Part shown: positions 9,390-19,234 of the stretch, one piece after another
How positions within the stretch are numbered: the first letter of the stretch is position 1
Layout: each line of letters begins with the position of its first letter
NCBI GenBank assembly: GCA_913009735.1
Contig: CAJVYU010000003.1
Span: 1 to 56,163 of the forward strand
Direction: 5' to 3'
DNA: 56,163 nt
Source of the DNA: an uncultured Fidelibacterota bacterium
GTDB lineage: Bacteria; Fidelibacterota; Marinisomatia; Marinisomatales; TCS55
The notes under the pieces: generated by a model
What the model was told of the DNA's origin: nothing
What the model saw: the letters and a program-made list of their open reading frames with translations, nothing else
The model's database searches: none
Made by a program: the position numbers and the translations under genes

Positions 9390-10214
9390 ATGAGTAAAAT
9401 CTTCTACATGACAACAGAAATCATTCCGTTTGCCAATACGTCAAGTCTGGCTCTTTTTTCAACCAGAGTGCCATTAATGCTTCAGGGGAAGGGGCATGAT
9501 ATAAGAACGATCATTCCAAAATATGGTTACGTCAGTGAAAGAAAATATATTTTACGTGAGGTAATCCGTCTTAGAGAGATTCCTTTTGAATACGATGGAA
9601 ATGAAATGGTATTGTCAGCAAAAAGTGCATTCATACCGAAAACGAGAGTACAAGTTTATTTTCTTGAAGATTCGAAATGGTTTAAACCGTTAACCAATCT
9701 TGTGTATAAAGCAAAGAATGGTCGTGTGTTATCAGATAACGATGAACGGTATGCTATTTTTGGAAAAGCAACACTCGCAACATTGCCACACTTATTTTGG
9801 AAACCGGATATTTTTCTTTGCAATGGATGGCAATCTTCCTTTGTCCCTGCTTTATATAAAGAAATTTATCAGAATGATGATTTTTATTCTAAAATAAAAA
9901 CTGTTTTGATGGTTCATGATATAGATGAAGAATATAATTCATTTAGTACGGTTGCTTTTGAAAAGGCAGGCCTCAAGTTACCGTCTGCATTGAAAAAAGG
10001 TACTGTTAACGCTTACGAAGCGGCAGCTGAACATGCAGACATGATTATTGCTTTAGAATCACCATCTAACAATTTGACTGAAAAATTATTATCGCTGCCA
10101 GCAATAAATGCTGTTAAGAAAAAAGTCCAAACTATCAAGGTTCCTGAAGGAGAAGAAATTGATTATCAGCCCGTTGCCGATAATCTCGATAAAATCCTTG
10201 AGAAACTTAACTGA
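9390..10214 (+). CDS. Degenerate GT5-like protein (glycogen synthase N-terminal half only)
   Basis: The 274-residue protein matches only the first Rossmann domain of glycogen/starch synthases. The N-terminus (FYMTTEIIPFANTSSLALFS) aligns with the synthase pattern E..P..KTGGLADV, but the ADP-glucose-contacting KTGGL is NTSSL here. IRTIIPKYGYVSER and FLCNGWQSSFVPAL match conserved fold elements. The whole C-terminal glucan/nucleotide domain is absent; a full enzyme has about 480 residues. From memory, similar 270-residue proteins sit next to DUF4270 lipoprotein genes in Bacteroidetes, as here. A glycogen synthase activity is unlikely; a scaffold or regulatory role is possible but unproven. Confidence 0.7.
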   Translation: MSKIFYMTTEIIPFANTSSLALFSTRVPLMLQGKGHDIRTIIPKYGYVSERKYILREVIRLREIPFEYDGNEMVLSAKSAFIPKTRVQVYFLEDSKWFKPLTNLVYKAKNGRVLSDNDERYAIFGKATLATLPHLFWKPDIFLCNGWQSSFVPALYKEIYQNDDFYSKIKTVLMVHDIDEEYNSFSTVAFEKAGLKLPSALKKGTVNAYEAAAEHADMIIALESPSNNLTEKLLSLPAINAVKKKVQTIKVPEGEEIDYQPVADNLDKILEKLN

Positions 10215-10239
10215 TAGTTTTTCGTATATACCGCATTCC

Positions 10240-11505
10240 ATGAAAACATATTATTTAACATATATCCTGGTCACAGGAATGTTTCTCGTATCAATTAATG
10301 GATGCATGGAAGAACCATTGGAAGCTGACTTGAGTAACGCCAATTTACTATTGGATACTTTAAATTTGTATGATATCGAAGGTGTTACATATCAAATCCC
10401 ACCATCAATTGGGAATAAGTCTCGTTTATCTTTAGGCGATGATAATGACTTTAAATACAAAGCTATTTTACTAAAAACATCATTTATCTCCGCACAATCA
10501 ATCCAATGGACATTGGCATCATTGATCGATACAAGTATAATTGTTGACAGCGCATTTTTCACGTTGCGTCTAGCGATTGATTCCTTAATAAATCCAGCTT
10601 CATTTTCACTCTTTTCATTTCCGAATGTTACGGATTCTGTGTTTAGTGAGTCGAAATCACATTATTTAAATTTTACGGATTCAGAGATTTCCACAGGTCA
10701 TTATGTCACTTCAGCCTTGGAAGAAGAATATGAATTTTTTGTTGATTCAGTTGCGAAATCCGTTTTTAGAACCAGGTTCAATGTTGAGGATATGCTTGAT
10801 TCGACATTTATGGATACTTCATTAAATTATACAGTTATGTTGACATTGGATGATGAGGACGGTGAACTGCATTCATTTTACAGCAGGGAATATTTTTCAT
10901 CTGAAAACACCACACCTGTTCTTGACATTTATTTTAGACAATTTATTTATCCCGATTCAGCAGATACATCACAAGATACTTCAATAGATACCCTGCATAG
11001 ATCATTTAATGTTATTAGTGATTTGAGTATTTTAGTTCCACCTGCAATTACTGCAGAAGACACATCATTTATTTCCTTAAGCAGGGGAAAAGGACTTCGC
11101 AGTCTAATCTCTTTGGATTTTTTAGATTCATTGGATTTACCGAAACAGACAACGTTTGACAAAGCTGAACTCACATTTCACATCGTCCCGGATACAACAA
11201 TCTCATCCTTTTCAATATATGCAATTCCACTGCAAGATACTGTTGAGTTCATTGATTTTGCATATTTTGATGAGGACAATTTTAATGTTTATAATTATTT
11301 AACTGTCAGTGGAACTGTATCAAACGATAAAGTCGTTTTTAATATTAAACGCTTTTTACAGGATCATTATTTTGATAATATCAATAACCTTGGTATAAAA
11401 TTGTATTCAAACGTAAAAAATAATATTCATTCGACAATACACCTTTATTCAAGCTCTCATGATTCCCTTTATCCAAAATTATTTATTCAATATGTGGCTC
11501 CGTAG
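10240..11505 (+). CDS. DUF4270-like outer-membrane lipoprotein
   Basis: A 421-residue secreted protein. It has a lipoprotein signal with lipobox INGC (C22). The mature part is rich in Asp, Ser and Thr and predicted mostly beta, with repeated patterns like DSAFFTLRLAIDS and KAELTFHIVPDTT. Length and pattern fit DUF4270, a family of unknown function, and the GT5-like neighbour supports that. The ATG at 10240 is chosen because it starts the signal peptide; the frame is open further upstream inside the previous gene. It overlaps the next gene by 14 bases. Confidence 0.65.
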   Translation: MKTYYLTYILVTGMFLVSINGCMEEPLEADLSNANLLLDTLNLYDIEGVTYQIPPSIGNKSRLSLGDDNDFKYKAILLKTSFISAQSIQWTLASLIDTSIIVDSAFFTLRLAIDSLINPASFSLFSFPNVTDSVFSESKSHYLNFTDSEISTGHYVTSALEEEYEFFVDSVAKSVFRTRFNVEDMLDSTFMDTSLNYTVMLTLDDEDGELHSFYSREYFSSENTTPVLDIYFRQFIYPDSADTSQDTSIDTLHRSFNVISDLSILVPPAITAEDTSFISLSRGKGLRSLISLDFLDSLDLPKQTTFDKAELTFHIVPDTTISSFSIYAIPLQDTVEFIDFAYFDEDNFNVYNYLTVSGTVSNDKVVFNIKRFLQDHYFDNINNLGIKLYSNVKNNIHSTIHLYSSSHDSLYPKLFIQYVAP

Positions 11506-12757
11506 ACTTTTATTACTATTAACAATTTCTGTCGCTTTCAGCCAATCAATTCATAATGCTTATGGGTTAGGGGAAATTTATTTTAATCATAATGCATCCT
11601 CTTTAGCGATGAGCAGTCGGGGAATTATCCCATCTTTTACTGAAGATGTTTCTTTATCAAATCCTGTAACCTGGAATAATTTGAAATTTGCCTATTTAGC
11701 CGGTAATTATTCAGGGAACGAGGTATCGAGTGAACTTGGAGTTAATGGTTTAACCGGATTTAACAGTGTTCATTTTGCTGTACCGATCGGCACGAAATAT
11801 GCTTGGGGATTTGGAATAAAACCTGTGTTTAATCAACAGTTTTCGCTAAAAGGATCCGTAAATGAGATTTTTATTAATGGTGATACATTAAGCACACAGC
11901 ATTTTATGGAAGGATCAGGTGGAATAACTTCTTTATATACGGCATTACGATTCCCGTTGACAACAACCGAAGGGATGGCAGTTGGACTTGATATTCTATT
12001 CGGTTCACTCCGAAAAGACACAGAATTTAGTTTTGACAATCGGACCTATCATTATTTTCAGAGGAATATATTCACAGGATCCTTATACAAACTGTATTTT
12101 TCATCCAGTCGATTTAATAATGGAAAAATCCCGGCGAATATTTTCGTCATGATTTCAGGATCCATCCAATCTTTAAAAGCGAGGCAACTATCATTTCAGC
12201 CATTTGAAGATGTGAATGGAAATGGATATTTTGATACAAGTCCACCGAGTGATAATCCGACTCCATCAAGTGTCCCAGCCGCTGAAATAACTATATTTCA
12301 TAATATTTATAATCCTTTTGAAATCGGTTTCGGTCTGGACTTTAAATTTAAAAAAAGAACGCACATTATGGTTGAACTCCATCATTGGCAGGATAAGGGA
12401 GATAAACCCAAAGAATTATTTCCATTGAAATCGCTTTATATAAATAAATCGAATCAATATTCCATAAGCGTTTCAAAATTTTCACCAGCGCTTGCTTTTA
12501 AACTGTCGCAAAAGATACAATATAGAGCTGGGTTGTATTATCGAAATGATAATGTGTATACTGATCTTTCTGCCATGAATGAATTTGGCTTAACAGTAGG
12601 ATTTGGTATTAAATTCGGTTATACAAATAATCAATTGGATTTTGCGTATAAATACGGTTCGCGTACTGGTGATATGATTTCAGATGAAATAATTCAACAA
12701 ATAACTATCGGCGTCCATCTTGGCGATCTCTGGTTCGTCAAGCGTCGTTCGAAATGA
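11492..12757 (+). CDS. Outer-membrane beta-barrel protein (PorV/FadL-like fold)
   Basis: A 421-residue protein with an N-terminal signal (MWLRRLLLLLTISVAFSQS). It then follows the pattern AYGLGEIYFNHNASSLAMSSRG ... LSNPVTWNNL (quoted in part), typical of FCB outer-membrane barrels whose N-terminal segment plugs the pore. Alternating hydrophobic strands continue to the C-terminus (FAYKYGSRTGD; ITIGVHLGDLWFVKRR). The ATG at 11492 gives a clean signal peptide; an ATG at 11459 lies further inside the previous gene. Coupling to the DUF4270-like lipoprotein suggests a joint envelope role. Substrate unknown. Confidence 0.7.
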   Translation: MWLRRLLLLLTISVAFSQSIHNAYGLGEIYFNHNASSLAMSSRGIIPSFTEDVSLSNPVTWNNLKFAYLAGNYSGNEVSSELGVNGLTGFNSVHFAVPIGTKYAWGFGIKPVFNQQFSLKGSVNEIFINGDTLSTQHFMEGSGGITSLYTALRFPLTTTEGMAVGLDILFGSLRKDTEFSFDNRTYHYFQRNIFTGSLYKLYFSSSRFNNGKIPANIFVMISGSIQSLKARQLSFQPFEDVNGNGYFDTSPPSDNPTPSSVPAAEITIFHNIYNPFEIGFGLDFKFKKRTHIMVELHHWQDKGDKPKELFPLKSLYINKSNQYSISVSKFSPALAFKLSQKIQYRAGLYYRNDNVYTDLSAMNEFGLTVGFGIKFGYTNNQLDFAYKYGSRTGDMISDEIIQQITIGVHLGDLWFVKRRSK

Positions 12758-12767
12758 GGATAAATAA

Positions 12768-14033
12768 ATGAAAGAAATTCGTTTATCAAAATTGGTTAGT
12801 ATAGGTGTAGCAGCCATTTTTCTCTCGATGTGTGTACCCCCCGAAGATAATGAAAACAATGAAGATGCTGCATTTGAAGCATATTTGGATTCCCTGCGTG
12901 AAGTTCGATGTCCGCGATTGATGAGCAGCGCAGCAGAATATTATAAAAACAGAGATTGGCCTTCAACTATTCGAGTGTATCGTGAACTTGTTGATTTAGG
13001 TTGTGATCGTGATGATCCTGAAGAAATATATCAATATTATGCCATTGCTCACGAATATTTGGGACAATTTGATAGTTCAGAATTTGTTTTAGTGAAGGGG
13101 TTGCAACTTTTACCGAACAATGTCCAATTACGCAAACGATTGGTTTATGCTTATTCAAAACAAGGAAAAACCGAATTACAGATTTCTGAATTAATACGTT
13201 TAAACGATTTAGTGCCTGATGATATCCAAATTAAAATGGATTTGGCTGAATTATATGGTTTACAGGAATTGTATGAAGATCAGATTGATATCTTGCAAGA
13301 TATATTAGATATTGATCCGGCGAATGAAAAAGCGCAAAGTGAAATTGCTATTGTTTATGAAATGACCGGCAAGGATCCATTGGATGTATATCGTGAGAGA
13401 TTTAGAACAAATCAAAACAATGTTTCTTATGGAATAGATTTAGCCGATCGATTGTTATTGAATGATGAGCCTTATGAGGCAATTAACATATTGAAAAAAG
13501 TGATTAAAGTAGATAATTCCAGTAAACTGGCCTACAGAAAATTAGGACAAGCCTATTTTATGGCTGATCAACTAGATGAAGCTTCGGGTGCCTATGAAGA
13601 ATTATTTAAACTGAATCCGCGGGACGTTCAAATTGCAATAAAAATATGTGATGTGAATACAGCCGGACAAAATTATGCAAAAGCATTACGATGGGCTGAT
13701 AAACTAATTTCCATGGATAAAAATAATGGTGAGGCGTATGGTAGAAAAGGGAATGTATATTACAAATCATTTCAGGATTGCAGAACACCAGTCATATCTT
13801 TAGACGATAGAATTGTGGCGACATTTGCTTTTAACAATTTCAATAAAGCAGAAAAACTAAACTATAAAAGTTTTAACAGTTCCAAGTCTTGGTTGAAAGA
13901 AAATGAAGTTCTTTTTACCCGTGCCCAATGGTTTATGCTCGATGATAATGTTAAAAATCAGGGGTATGTAACCGTACGGAGTGAATGTTATAATTGGGTT
14001 CAAGAAAAGCTTAAAAAGGACCCTAAATGGTAA
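12768..14033 (+). CDS. TPR-repeat protein, candidate lipoprotein
   Basis: A 421-residue protein with an N-terminal hydrophobic segment ending FLSMC (C22). That is an imperfect lipobox because Met precedes Cys. At least seven TPR-like helical pairs follow ([37 protein letters not shown], in part). TPR scaffolds bind other proteins. The place right after a beta-barrel gene (10-base gap) suggests an outer-membrane assembly or gliding/secretion-type partner. Four Cys residues in the mature protein could form disulfides. I cannot assign a named family. Confidence 0.7.
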   Translation: MKEIRLSKLVSIGVAAIFLSMCVPPEDNENNEDAAFEAYLDSLREVRCPRLMSSAAEYYKNRDWPSTIRVYRELVDLGCDRDDPEEIYQYYAIAHEYLGQFDSSEFVLVKGLQLLPNNVQLRKRLVYAYSKQGKTELQISELIRLNDLVPDDIQIKMDLAELYGLQELYEDQIDILQDILDIDPANEKAQSEIAIVYEMTGKDPLDVYRERFRTNQNNVSYGIDLADRLLLNDEPYEAINILKKVIKVDNSSKLAYRKLGQAYFMADQLDEASGAYEELFKLNPRDVQIAIKICDVNTAGQNYAKALRWADKLISMDKNNGEAYGRKGNVYYKSFQDCRTPVISLDDRIVATFAFNNFNKAEKLNYKSFNSSKSWLKENEVLFTRAQWFMLDDNVKNQGYVTVRSECYNWVQEKLKKDPKW

Positions 14034-14055
14034 TTTTTTAAAACAGTATTCAATC

Positions 14056-15354
14056 ATGTCCTACCTGAAAGATGCTGATCCCGAATTATTCGATATTCTC
14101 TATAGAGAGATTGATCGCGAATCATCCACTCTTGAACTGATCGCCTCAGAAAATTTTGTCAGTTACCCCGTACTGGAAATGGCCGGTGGCGTTATGACTA
14201 ATAAATACGCTGAAGGTTATCCGGGACGACGCTATTACGGTGGGTGCGAACATGTCGATGAAGCAGAAGATCTTGCGCGGGATCGAGCAAAAAAACTGTT
14301 CAATGCAGACTATGCGAACGTTCAACCACATTCTGGATCACAAGCGAATATGGCTGCGTTATTTACATTCGTTAAACCTGGTGATACTATTATGGGCTTG
14401 GATTTAGCTCACGGTGGTCACCTTACTCACGGCAGCCCCGTTAATTTTTCAGGAAAACTTTTTAATATCGTTTCTTATAAGGTTGACCGTGAATCCGGTC
14501 GTGTGAATTTTAATGATGTACTCGCATTAGCCAAAGCGCATAAACCAAAGTTGATTATTTGCGGTGGAAGTGCTTATCCACGGTTTATTGAGTTTGAAGA
14601 GTTTAAAAATGTTGCAGATGAAGTTGGCGCTTTTCTTATGGCTGATATTGCTCATCCTGCCGGATTGGTCGCTACCGGTCTGCATCCATCGCCAATGCCA
14701 TATTGTGATGTTGTGACAACTACCACCCATAAGACACTTCGAGGACCTCGAGGTGGTATGATTTTAATGGGCCAAGATAATCAAAACCCATTTGGGATCA
14801 TTGCACCAAAATCAGGTCGTGTAAAAAATATGTCGGAATTAATTGATTCAATGGTTATGCCAGGTATTCAAGGGGGTCCATTGATGCATATCATTGCCGC
14901 TAAAGCTGTCGCCTTTGGTGAAGCGTTGAAGCCTGAATTCAAAAAGTATTCTAAGCAAATCGTGCTCAATGCAAAACGGTTATCAGATGAACTTCTAAAA
15001 AAAGATTATACTCTCGTTTCAGGCGGAACGGATACCCATGTGATCTTGATCGATTTAACCCATAAAGGTATTACCGGAAAAGCAGCAGAAAAAGCGTTAG
15101 AAAATGCAGGAATCACCGTGAATAAAAATATGATTCCCTTTGATGAGCGAAGTCCGTTTGTGACCAGCGGTATACGCATAGGCACTCCGGCAATTACTAC
15201 TCGTGGTATGAAAGAAGATGAAATGATATTGATTTGTAATATGATTGATCAAATCATCAAAAACATCGATAATGATAATCTTATCAATTCTGTTATGAAT
15301 TCTGTTAAAGAATTATGCGAAGCATTTCCTCTCTACAGTGATCTTCGCAATTAG
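14056..15354 (+). CDS. glyA: Serine hydroxymethyltransferase
   Basis: This PLP enzyme converts serine and tetrahydrofolate to glycine and 5,10-methylene-THF, the main cytosolic source of one-carbon units. It has 432 residues, the usual length. Signature segments are [27 protein letters not shown] and the PLP-binding lysine K226 in [14 protein letters not shown]. The ATG at 14056 is chosen over the upstream open frame, which overlaps the previous gene. It lies 22 bases after the TPR gene and is probably cotranscribed. Confidence 0.97.
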   Translation: MSYLKDADPELFDILYREIDRESSTLELIASENFVSYPVLEMAGGVMTNKYAEGYPGRRYYGGCEHVDEAEDLARDRAKKLFNADYANVQPHSGSQANMAALFTFVKPGDTIMGLDLAHGGHLTHGSPVNFSGKLFNIVSYKVDRESGRVNFNDVLALAKAHKPKLIICGGSAYPRFIEFEEFKNVADEVGAFLMADIAHPAGLVATGLHPSPMPYCDVVTTTTHKTLRGPRGGMILMGQDNQNPFGIIAPKSGRVKNMSELIDSMVMPGIQGGPLMHIIAAKAVAFGEALKPEFKKYSKQIVLNAKRLSDELLKKDYTLVSGGTDTHVILIDLTHKGITGKAAEKALENAGITVNKNMIPFDERSPFVTSGIRIGTPAITTRGMKEDEMILICNMIDQIIKNIDNDNLINSVMNSVKELCEAFPLYSDLRN

Positions 15355-15391
15355 CATATATTATTTATTTAAATTATTTTCCTTCCTCTAA

Positions 15392-16249
15392 ATGTTAATT
15401 AAGCATCCAATACGAAATATTGTATTATGTTTAGTTGCAATTGCTATATCTTCTTGCTCCACGGCATATTATTTAGATAAGCACCCTGTTTTAACAAAAA
15501 AGATTTTTTATAAAAAGGTTATTCGCGCTGAAGGAAAATTAACACAAGAGACGGTGACACCGGACTTATTCTTAAAAGCGTGTCAATTGCGAACACAATA
15601 CACATATGCATTTATTATGGAAGAAGCAGATCGACTGATAGAGTTAAATTACAATTCCGGAAAAGAACTATATCAAGATGCATTGAAAAGTTTTGAAATG
15701 GCAATTAATTATGGAAAGACAGCATTAGAACTCCGCTATCCTGAACTTATCAATCACATAGGCATAAACAAAAAGGGCCCATACTTCACTAATGAAGATA
15801 TTCCATATTTGTATTGGTTGGCGGCTGCAATGGGTGGCGCAATCAGTTCGAGCAGGGGAAAACCTGAATGGGTGATTCAATTGCCGATTGTCGGTTATTT
15901 GCTTGAGTCTGCATTGGCTATTGACGGTTCATGGAATAATGGAGCAATTCATTCTGCTATGATTTCATATTCCATGTCTCGAGCAGATTTAAAGGGCAAT
16001 AACGTCCAAGAAGCTACAAAACATTATAAAAAAGTAAATATGTTGTCGAATTCTCAAGATTTGAGTGCCCATGTTTCATATGCGGAAAATGTTCTTGTTA
16101 ATCAACAAAATCAAAGTGAATTTATTAATTTGCTGAACCGTGTGATTAATGCTCAAGATACGGACATTGATGAATTAGTATTAGGGAATATCATTGCACG
16201 TAAACGGGCACGCTGGTTACTTTCAAGAAAGGATGAATTGTTTTATTAG
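15392..16249 (+). CDS. TRAP-transporter-associated TatT-like lipoprotein
   Basis: A 285-residue lipoprotein with lipobox ISSC (C22) and an all-helical TPR-like body. Features resembling the TatT family described in Treponema (Tp0956) are AYAFIMEEADRL-type helices (here TYAFIMEEADRLIELN), LYWLAAAMGGAISSSRG and ALAIDGSWNNGAIHSAM. TatT forms a trimer that docks the ligand-binding subunit TatP. The next two genes encode exactly that partner and the permease, which supports the call strongly. It lies directly before tatP (1-base gap). Confidence 0.85.
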   Translation: MLIKHPIRNIVLCLVAIAISSCSTAYYLDKHPVLTKKIFYKKVIRAEGKLTQETVTPDLFLKACQLRTQYTYAFIMEEADRLIELNYNSGKELYQDALKSFEMAINYGKTALELRYPELINHIGINKKGPYFTNEDIPYLYWLAAAMGGAISSSRGKPEWVIQLPIVGYLLESALAIDGSWNNGAIHSAMISYSMSRADLKGNNVQEATKHYKKVNMLSNSQDLSAHVSYAENVLVNQQNQSEFINLLNRVINAQDTDIDELVLGNIIARKRARWLLSRKDELFY

Positions 16250-16250
16250 A

Positions 16251-17264
16251 ATGAAATTATTAATACATATTATCTGTTGTGTGCTGGTAGTTAGTCAGCT
16301 AAGTGCAAAAAAAACAATTATCAAATTAGCTACGTTAGTTCCGGAAGGAACAGACTGGTATGGAATGCTCGTGGAAATGGGACAGCGTTGGAAAGAAGCG
16401 ACGGATGGCCAGATCATTCTGCGTATTTATCCAGGGGGTATTGTAGGTGACGAAAGAGATATGATCAGAAAAATGAGGATAGGGCAAATCCAGGCCGCTG
16501 CGATTTCCTCTGAAGGTCTCTCTGAAGTCAACCCGGCAGTCAGCGGATTTGTTCTGCCCTTACTTTTTGATGATTATGATGACGTGGATTGGCTGCGTGA
16601 AAAATTGTCTGCTCAATTAGAAGAAGGTATGAGACAAAATGGGTTTGAAGTCTTATTATGGGCTGATGTCGGTTGGGCAAAGTGGTTTACAACAAAACCG
16701 ATTGTTTACCTCGATGATCTCAAAGGAATGAAAATTTTTACCTGGGCCGGCGACTACCGTACCCAAAATTTATGGGAAAGTGCTGGTTTTCAATCTGTGC
16801 CTTTGGCTTCCATCGATGTGTTGTCAGGACTCCAAACGGGACTGATAGATGCCATTGCCACAACACCTTTGTATGCATTATCTCAACAATGGTTTAGTAC
16901 TGCCAATTATATGCTTGACATTAATTGGGGTCTATTAACTGCTGGTGTTATCATCGATAATAGAGTCTGGAATCGAATTCCTCCTGAATATCAAGCAGTG
17001 ATGAAAGAAATTGCCCACGACATAGGTTTAAAGCATCAAGCGAAAACCAGATATCAAGATAAAGAAGCAATCCAAATCATGAAAAAATATGGGTTAACAG
17101 TCCATGAATCTACCGTTGAAGAAAAAGAGAATTGGAAAAACTACTTAGAATCCTGGCATGGTGAATTACGTGGAAAATATGTAACAGAAGAAATTTTTGA
17201 TACAGTTATAAAATATATGTCAGAAAAAGATTCTCTGGATGCGACTCGTCGACTACCAGAATAA
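16251..17264 (+). CDS. TRAP transporter solute-binding protein (DctP/TatP type)
   Basis: Periplasmic ligand-binding subunit of 337 residues. A signal peptide (VVSQLSA, cut near residue 19) is followed by the DctP family pattern: IKLATLVPEGTDWYGM, RIYPGGIVGDERDMIRKMRIGQIQ and the QTGLIDAIATTPL segment. The ATG at 16251 directly precedes the signal peptide. Ligand identity cannot be read from the sequence; carboxylates or hydrophobic molecules are typical of TRAP and TPAT systems respectively. It is linked to the permease by a 3-base gap. Confidence 0.92.
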   Translation: MKLLIHIICCVLVVSQLSAKKTIIKLATLVPEGTDWYGMLVEMGQRWKEATDGQIILRIYPGGIVGDERDMIRKMRIGQIQAAAISSEGLSEVNPAVSGFVLPLLFDDYDDVDWLREKLSAQLEEGMRQNGFEVLLWADVGWAKWFTTKPIVYLDDLKGMKIFTWAGDYRTQNLWESAGFQSVPLASIDVLSGLQTGLIDAIATTPLYALSQQWFSTANYMLDINWGLLTAGVIIDNRVWNRIPPEYQAVMKEIAHDIGLKHQAKTRYQDKEAIQIMKKYGLTVHESTVEEKENWKNYLESWHGELRGKYVTEEIFDTVIKYMSEKDSLDATRRLPE

Positions 17265-17267
17265 AAT

Positions 17268-19076
17268 ATGGTCGATAATAAAATACAAAGGAAGTTAAGC
17301 CTCAAGTGGGGAGAAGACATTTTAGCATTAACTGTTTTTGTTCTTCTGGCATTTATTCCTTTTTTTGAAACAATATCCAGACTATTTGGAGGGTCAGGTG
17401 TACCTGCGTCCCCTGTTCTTGTCCAGCATTTAACTTTGTGGATAGGATTTGTTGGGGCCGTATTAGCGACACGCCAAAATAGACTGTTAGCTCTTACAAC
17501 AAAACCCCTATTCCGACCGGATGAAGATTTTCATATTGGAAGATGGTTGGCAAAAAATGTGTCCTTTATTGTCATGATTATGCTCATGTGGGGTAGTTTT
17601 CGTTTAGTACAAATTGAATATCAGTTCCCCGTTAATATTGCACCCAATATTCCACGATGGTTTGTCATGAGTATCATGCCGCTTGGCTTTGGGCTAATGG
17701 CTGTTCAGATATTTTATAGTAGTTTTTCCAACCGGATGCTCCGCAGTGTTATGCTGATGATGGCAATAATGTGGATATTTATTTCTATATCGGATGTATT
17801 TAATGATAATACATTTATTTTAATCGTAGGAAGTTCAGCAATTCTCATTTCATTATATTATGGAGCCCCGATATTTATTGGACTTGGAGGCATTGCAGGA
17901 TTACTATTTTGGAGTGAATATATTCCAATTTCCGCGATCCCTGCTGAGACATATAGAATAGTTGTTTCGCCTTCTCTCCCAACGATACCTTTATTTACAT
18001 TGGCTGGATATATACTTGCCGAAAGTAATGCATCCACACGCATTGTAAATTTATTTCGAGTTCTTTTTGGTTGGATACCCGGTGGAACACCGATAGTCAT
18101 TGTTTTGTTATGCGGGTTTTTTACAGCCTTAACCGGCGGGTCCGGAGTCACGATACTGGCTCTGGGCGGCATATTATATCCTTTACTACGGAAAGAAGGA
18201 TATAGTGATTTATTTTCGCTGGGATTAATTACAGTATCTGGTTCATTGGGATTATTATTTCCTCCAAGTTTACCTGCGATCATATTTGGAGTAACTGCAG
18301 GTGTATCTATTAAAGATATTTTTATTGCGGGGTTAATTCCCGGGTTTATTCTGATCATTTCAGTTGCCGGTTGGGCAATCCTCCAGGAAAGGAAAAGAAA
18401 AAGATTACTAGATAAAATTTCTATTCCAGATATTTTAAATGCTGTATGGAATGCAAAATGGGAAATATTAATCCCTATTATCGTTTTATTCGGTATTTTC
18501 AGTGGTTTTACTACATTAGTGGAAACAGCGGCATTAATCGTATTTTATACATTTATCGTCGAAGTGTTCATTTTCAAAGATCTTAAAATAACCGACTTTC
18601 CAAAAATTGTCCTGGATTGTGCCACATTGATCGGTGGAGTACTGATTATCCTTGGTGTTGCAATGGGATTAACGAGTTATTTAGTTGATGCGCAAATTCC
18701 TATCCTTTTATTGGGTTGGGTAAAAACTGCCATCACTTCAAAATATGTATTTTTATTGATGTTGAATATTCTCTTATTGGCTGTGGGTTGTCTTATGGAT
18801 ATTTTTTCAGCTATTATTGTTATCGTTCCGCTTATTATGCCTCTTGGAGTGCATTTTGGAGTCGATCCTGTTCATTTAGCTGTTATATTCATTGCAAATC
18901 TTGAACTTGGATTTTTAACACCGCCGGTTGGATTAAATTTATTTCTATCAGCATATCGTTTTAATAGAGATATGCCGACTATTTATAAAGCGACCTTACC
19001 GTTTTTTGTTGTACGGTTTATTGTTGTCTTACTCATTACCTATGTTCCTATTATTTCATTGGGATTATTGCAATAA
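17268..19076 (+). CDS. TRAP transporter fused permease (DctQ-DctM)
   Basis: A 602-residue inner-membrane protein. The first ~150 residues form the small four-helix DctQ domain, fused to the large DctM domain (from about 190). Conserved DctM segments include PLFTLAGYILAES, GWIPGGTPIVIV, GSGVTILALGG, GSLGLLFPPSLP and LELGFLTPPVGLNLF. It performs sodium- or proton-driven uptake of the ligand delivered by the preceding binding protein. Fused QM subunits are common; here the fusion is complete and in frame. Confidence 0.93.
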   Translation: MVDNKIQRKLSLKWGEDILALTVFVLLAFIPFFETISRLFGGSGVPASPVLVQHLTLWIGFVGAVLATRQNRLLALTTKPLFRPDEDFHIGRWLAKNVSFIVMIMLMWGSFRLVQIEYQFPVNIAPNIPRWFVMSIMPLGFGLMAVQIFYSSFSNRMLRSVMLMMAIMWIFISISDVFNDNTFILIVGSSAILISLYYGAPIFIGLGGIAGLLFWSEYIPISAIPAETYRIVVSPSLPTIPLFTLAGYILAESNASTRIVNLFRVLFGWIPGGTPIVIVLLCGFFTALTGGSGVTILALGGILYPLLRKEGYSDLFSLGLITVSGSLGLLFPPSLPAIIFGVTAGVSIKDIFIAGLIPGFILIISVAGWAILQERKRKRLLDKISIPDILNAVWNAKWEILIPIIVLFGIFSGFTTLVETAALIVFYTFIVEVFIFKDLKITDFPKIVLDCATLIGGVLIILGVAMGLTSYLVDAQIPILLLGWVKTAITSKYVFLLMLNILLLAVGCLMDIFSAIIVIVPLIMPLGVHFGVDPVHLAVIFIANLELGFLTPPVGLNLFLSAYRFNRDMPTIYKATLPFFVVRFIVVLLITYVPIISLGLLQ

Positions 19077-19108
19077 ATGTGGGAACTATCACACCCTGTA
19101 TTCATTTC

Positions 19109-19139
19109 TTGACTATAGACAAGACACTGAATATATTTG
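19109..19139 (+). promoter_or_regulatory. Promoter candidate of porV
   Basis: TTGACT (19109-19114) is followed after 17 bases by TATATTTG (19132-19139), fitting the Bacteroidetes-type TAnnTTTG element. Transcription would leave a 5' leader of roughly 90 bases containing the small hairpin GACAG-GTTGTT-CTGTC near 19200 and an AGGAG site 8 bases before the porV ATG. The 158-base gap after the TRAP operon is consistent with a new transcription unit. Confidence 0.55.
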
Positions 19140-19234
19140 CCCTCGTAAAAAGGAGCTATATCGAAGCTAAATCGTTATTACTTATTAGAAGAAAACAAGA
19201 CAGGTTGTTCTGTCGAAAATAGGAGTTTATATTA

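Noticed and set aside
9390-10214. Functional glycogen synthase
   Set aside because: Only the first domain is present and the KTGGL substrate motif is replaced, so the activity cannot be supported.
17858-18358. Minus-strand frame of 166 codons within the TRAP permease gene
   Set aside because: Antisense shadow; its Pro/Ile-rich composition follows from the hydrophobic codons on the other strand.
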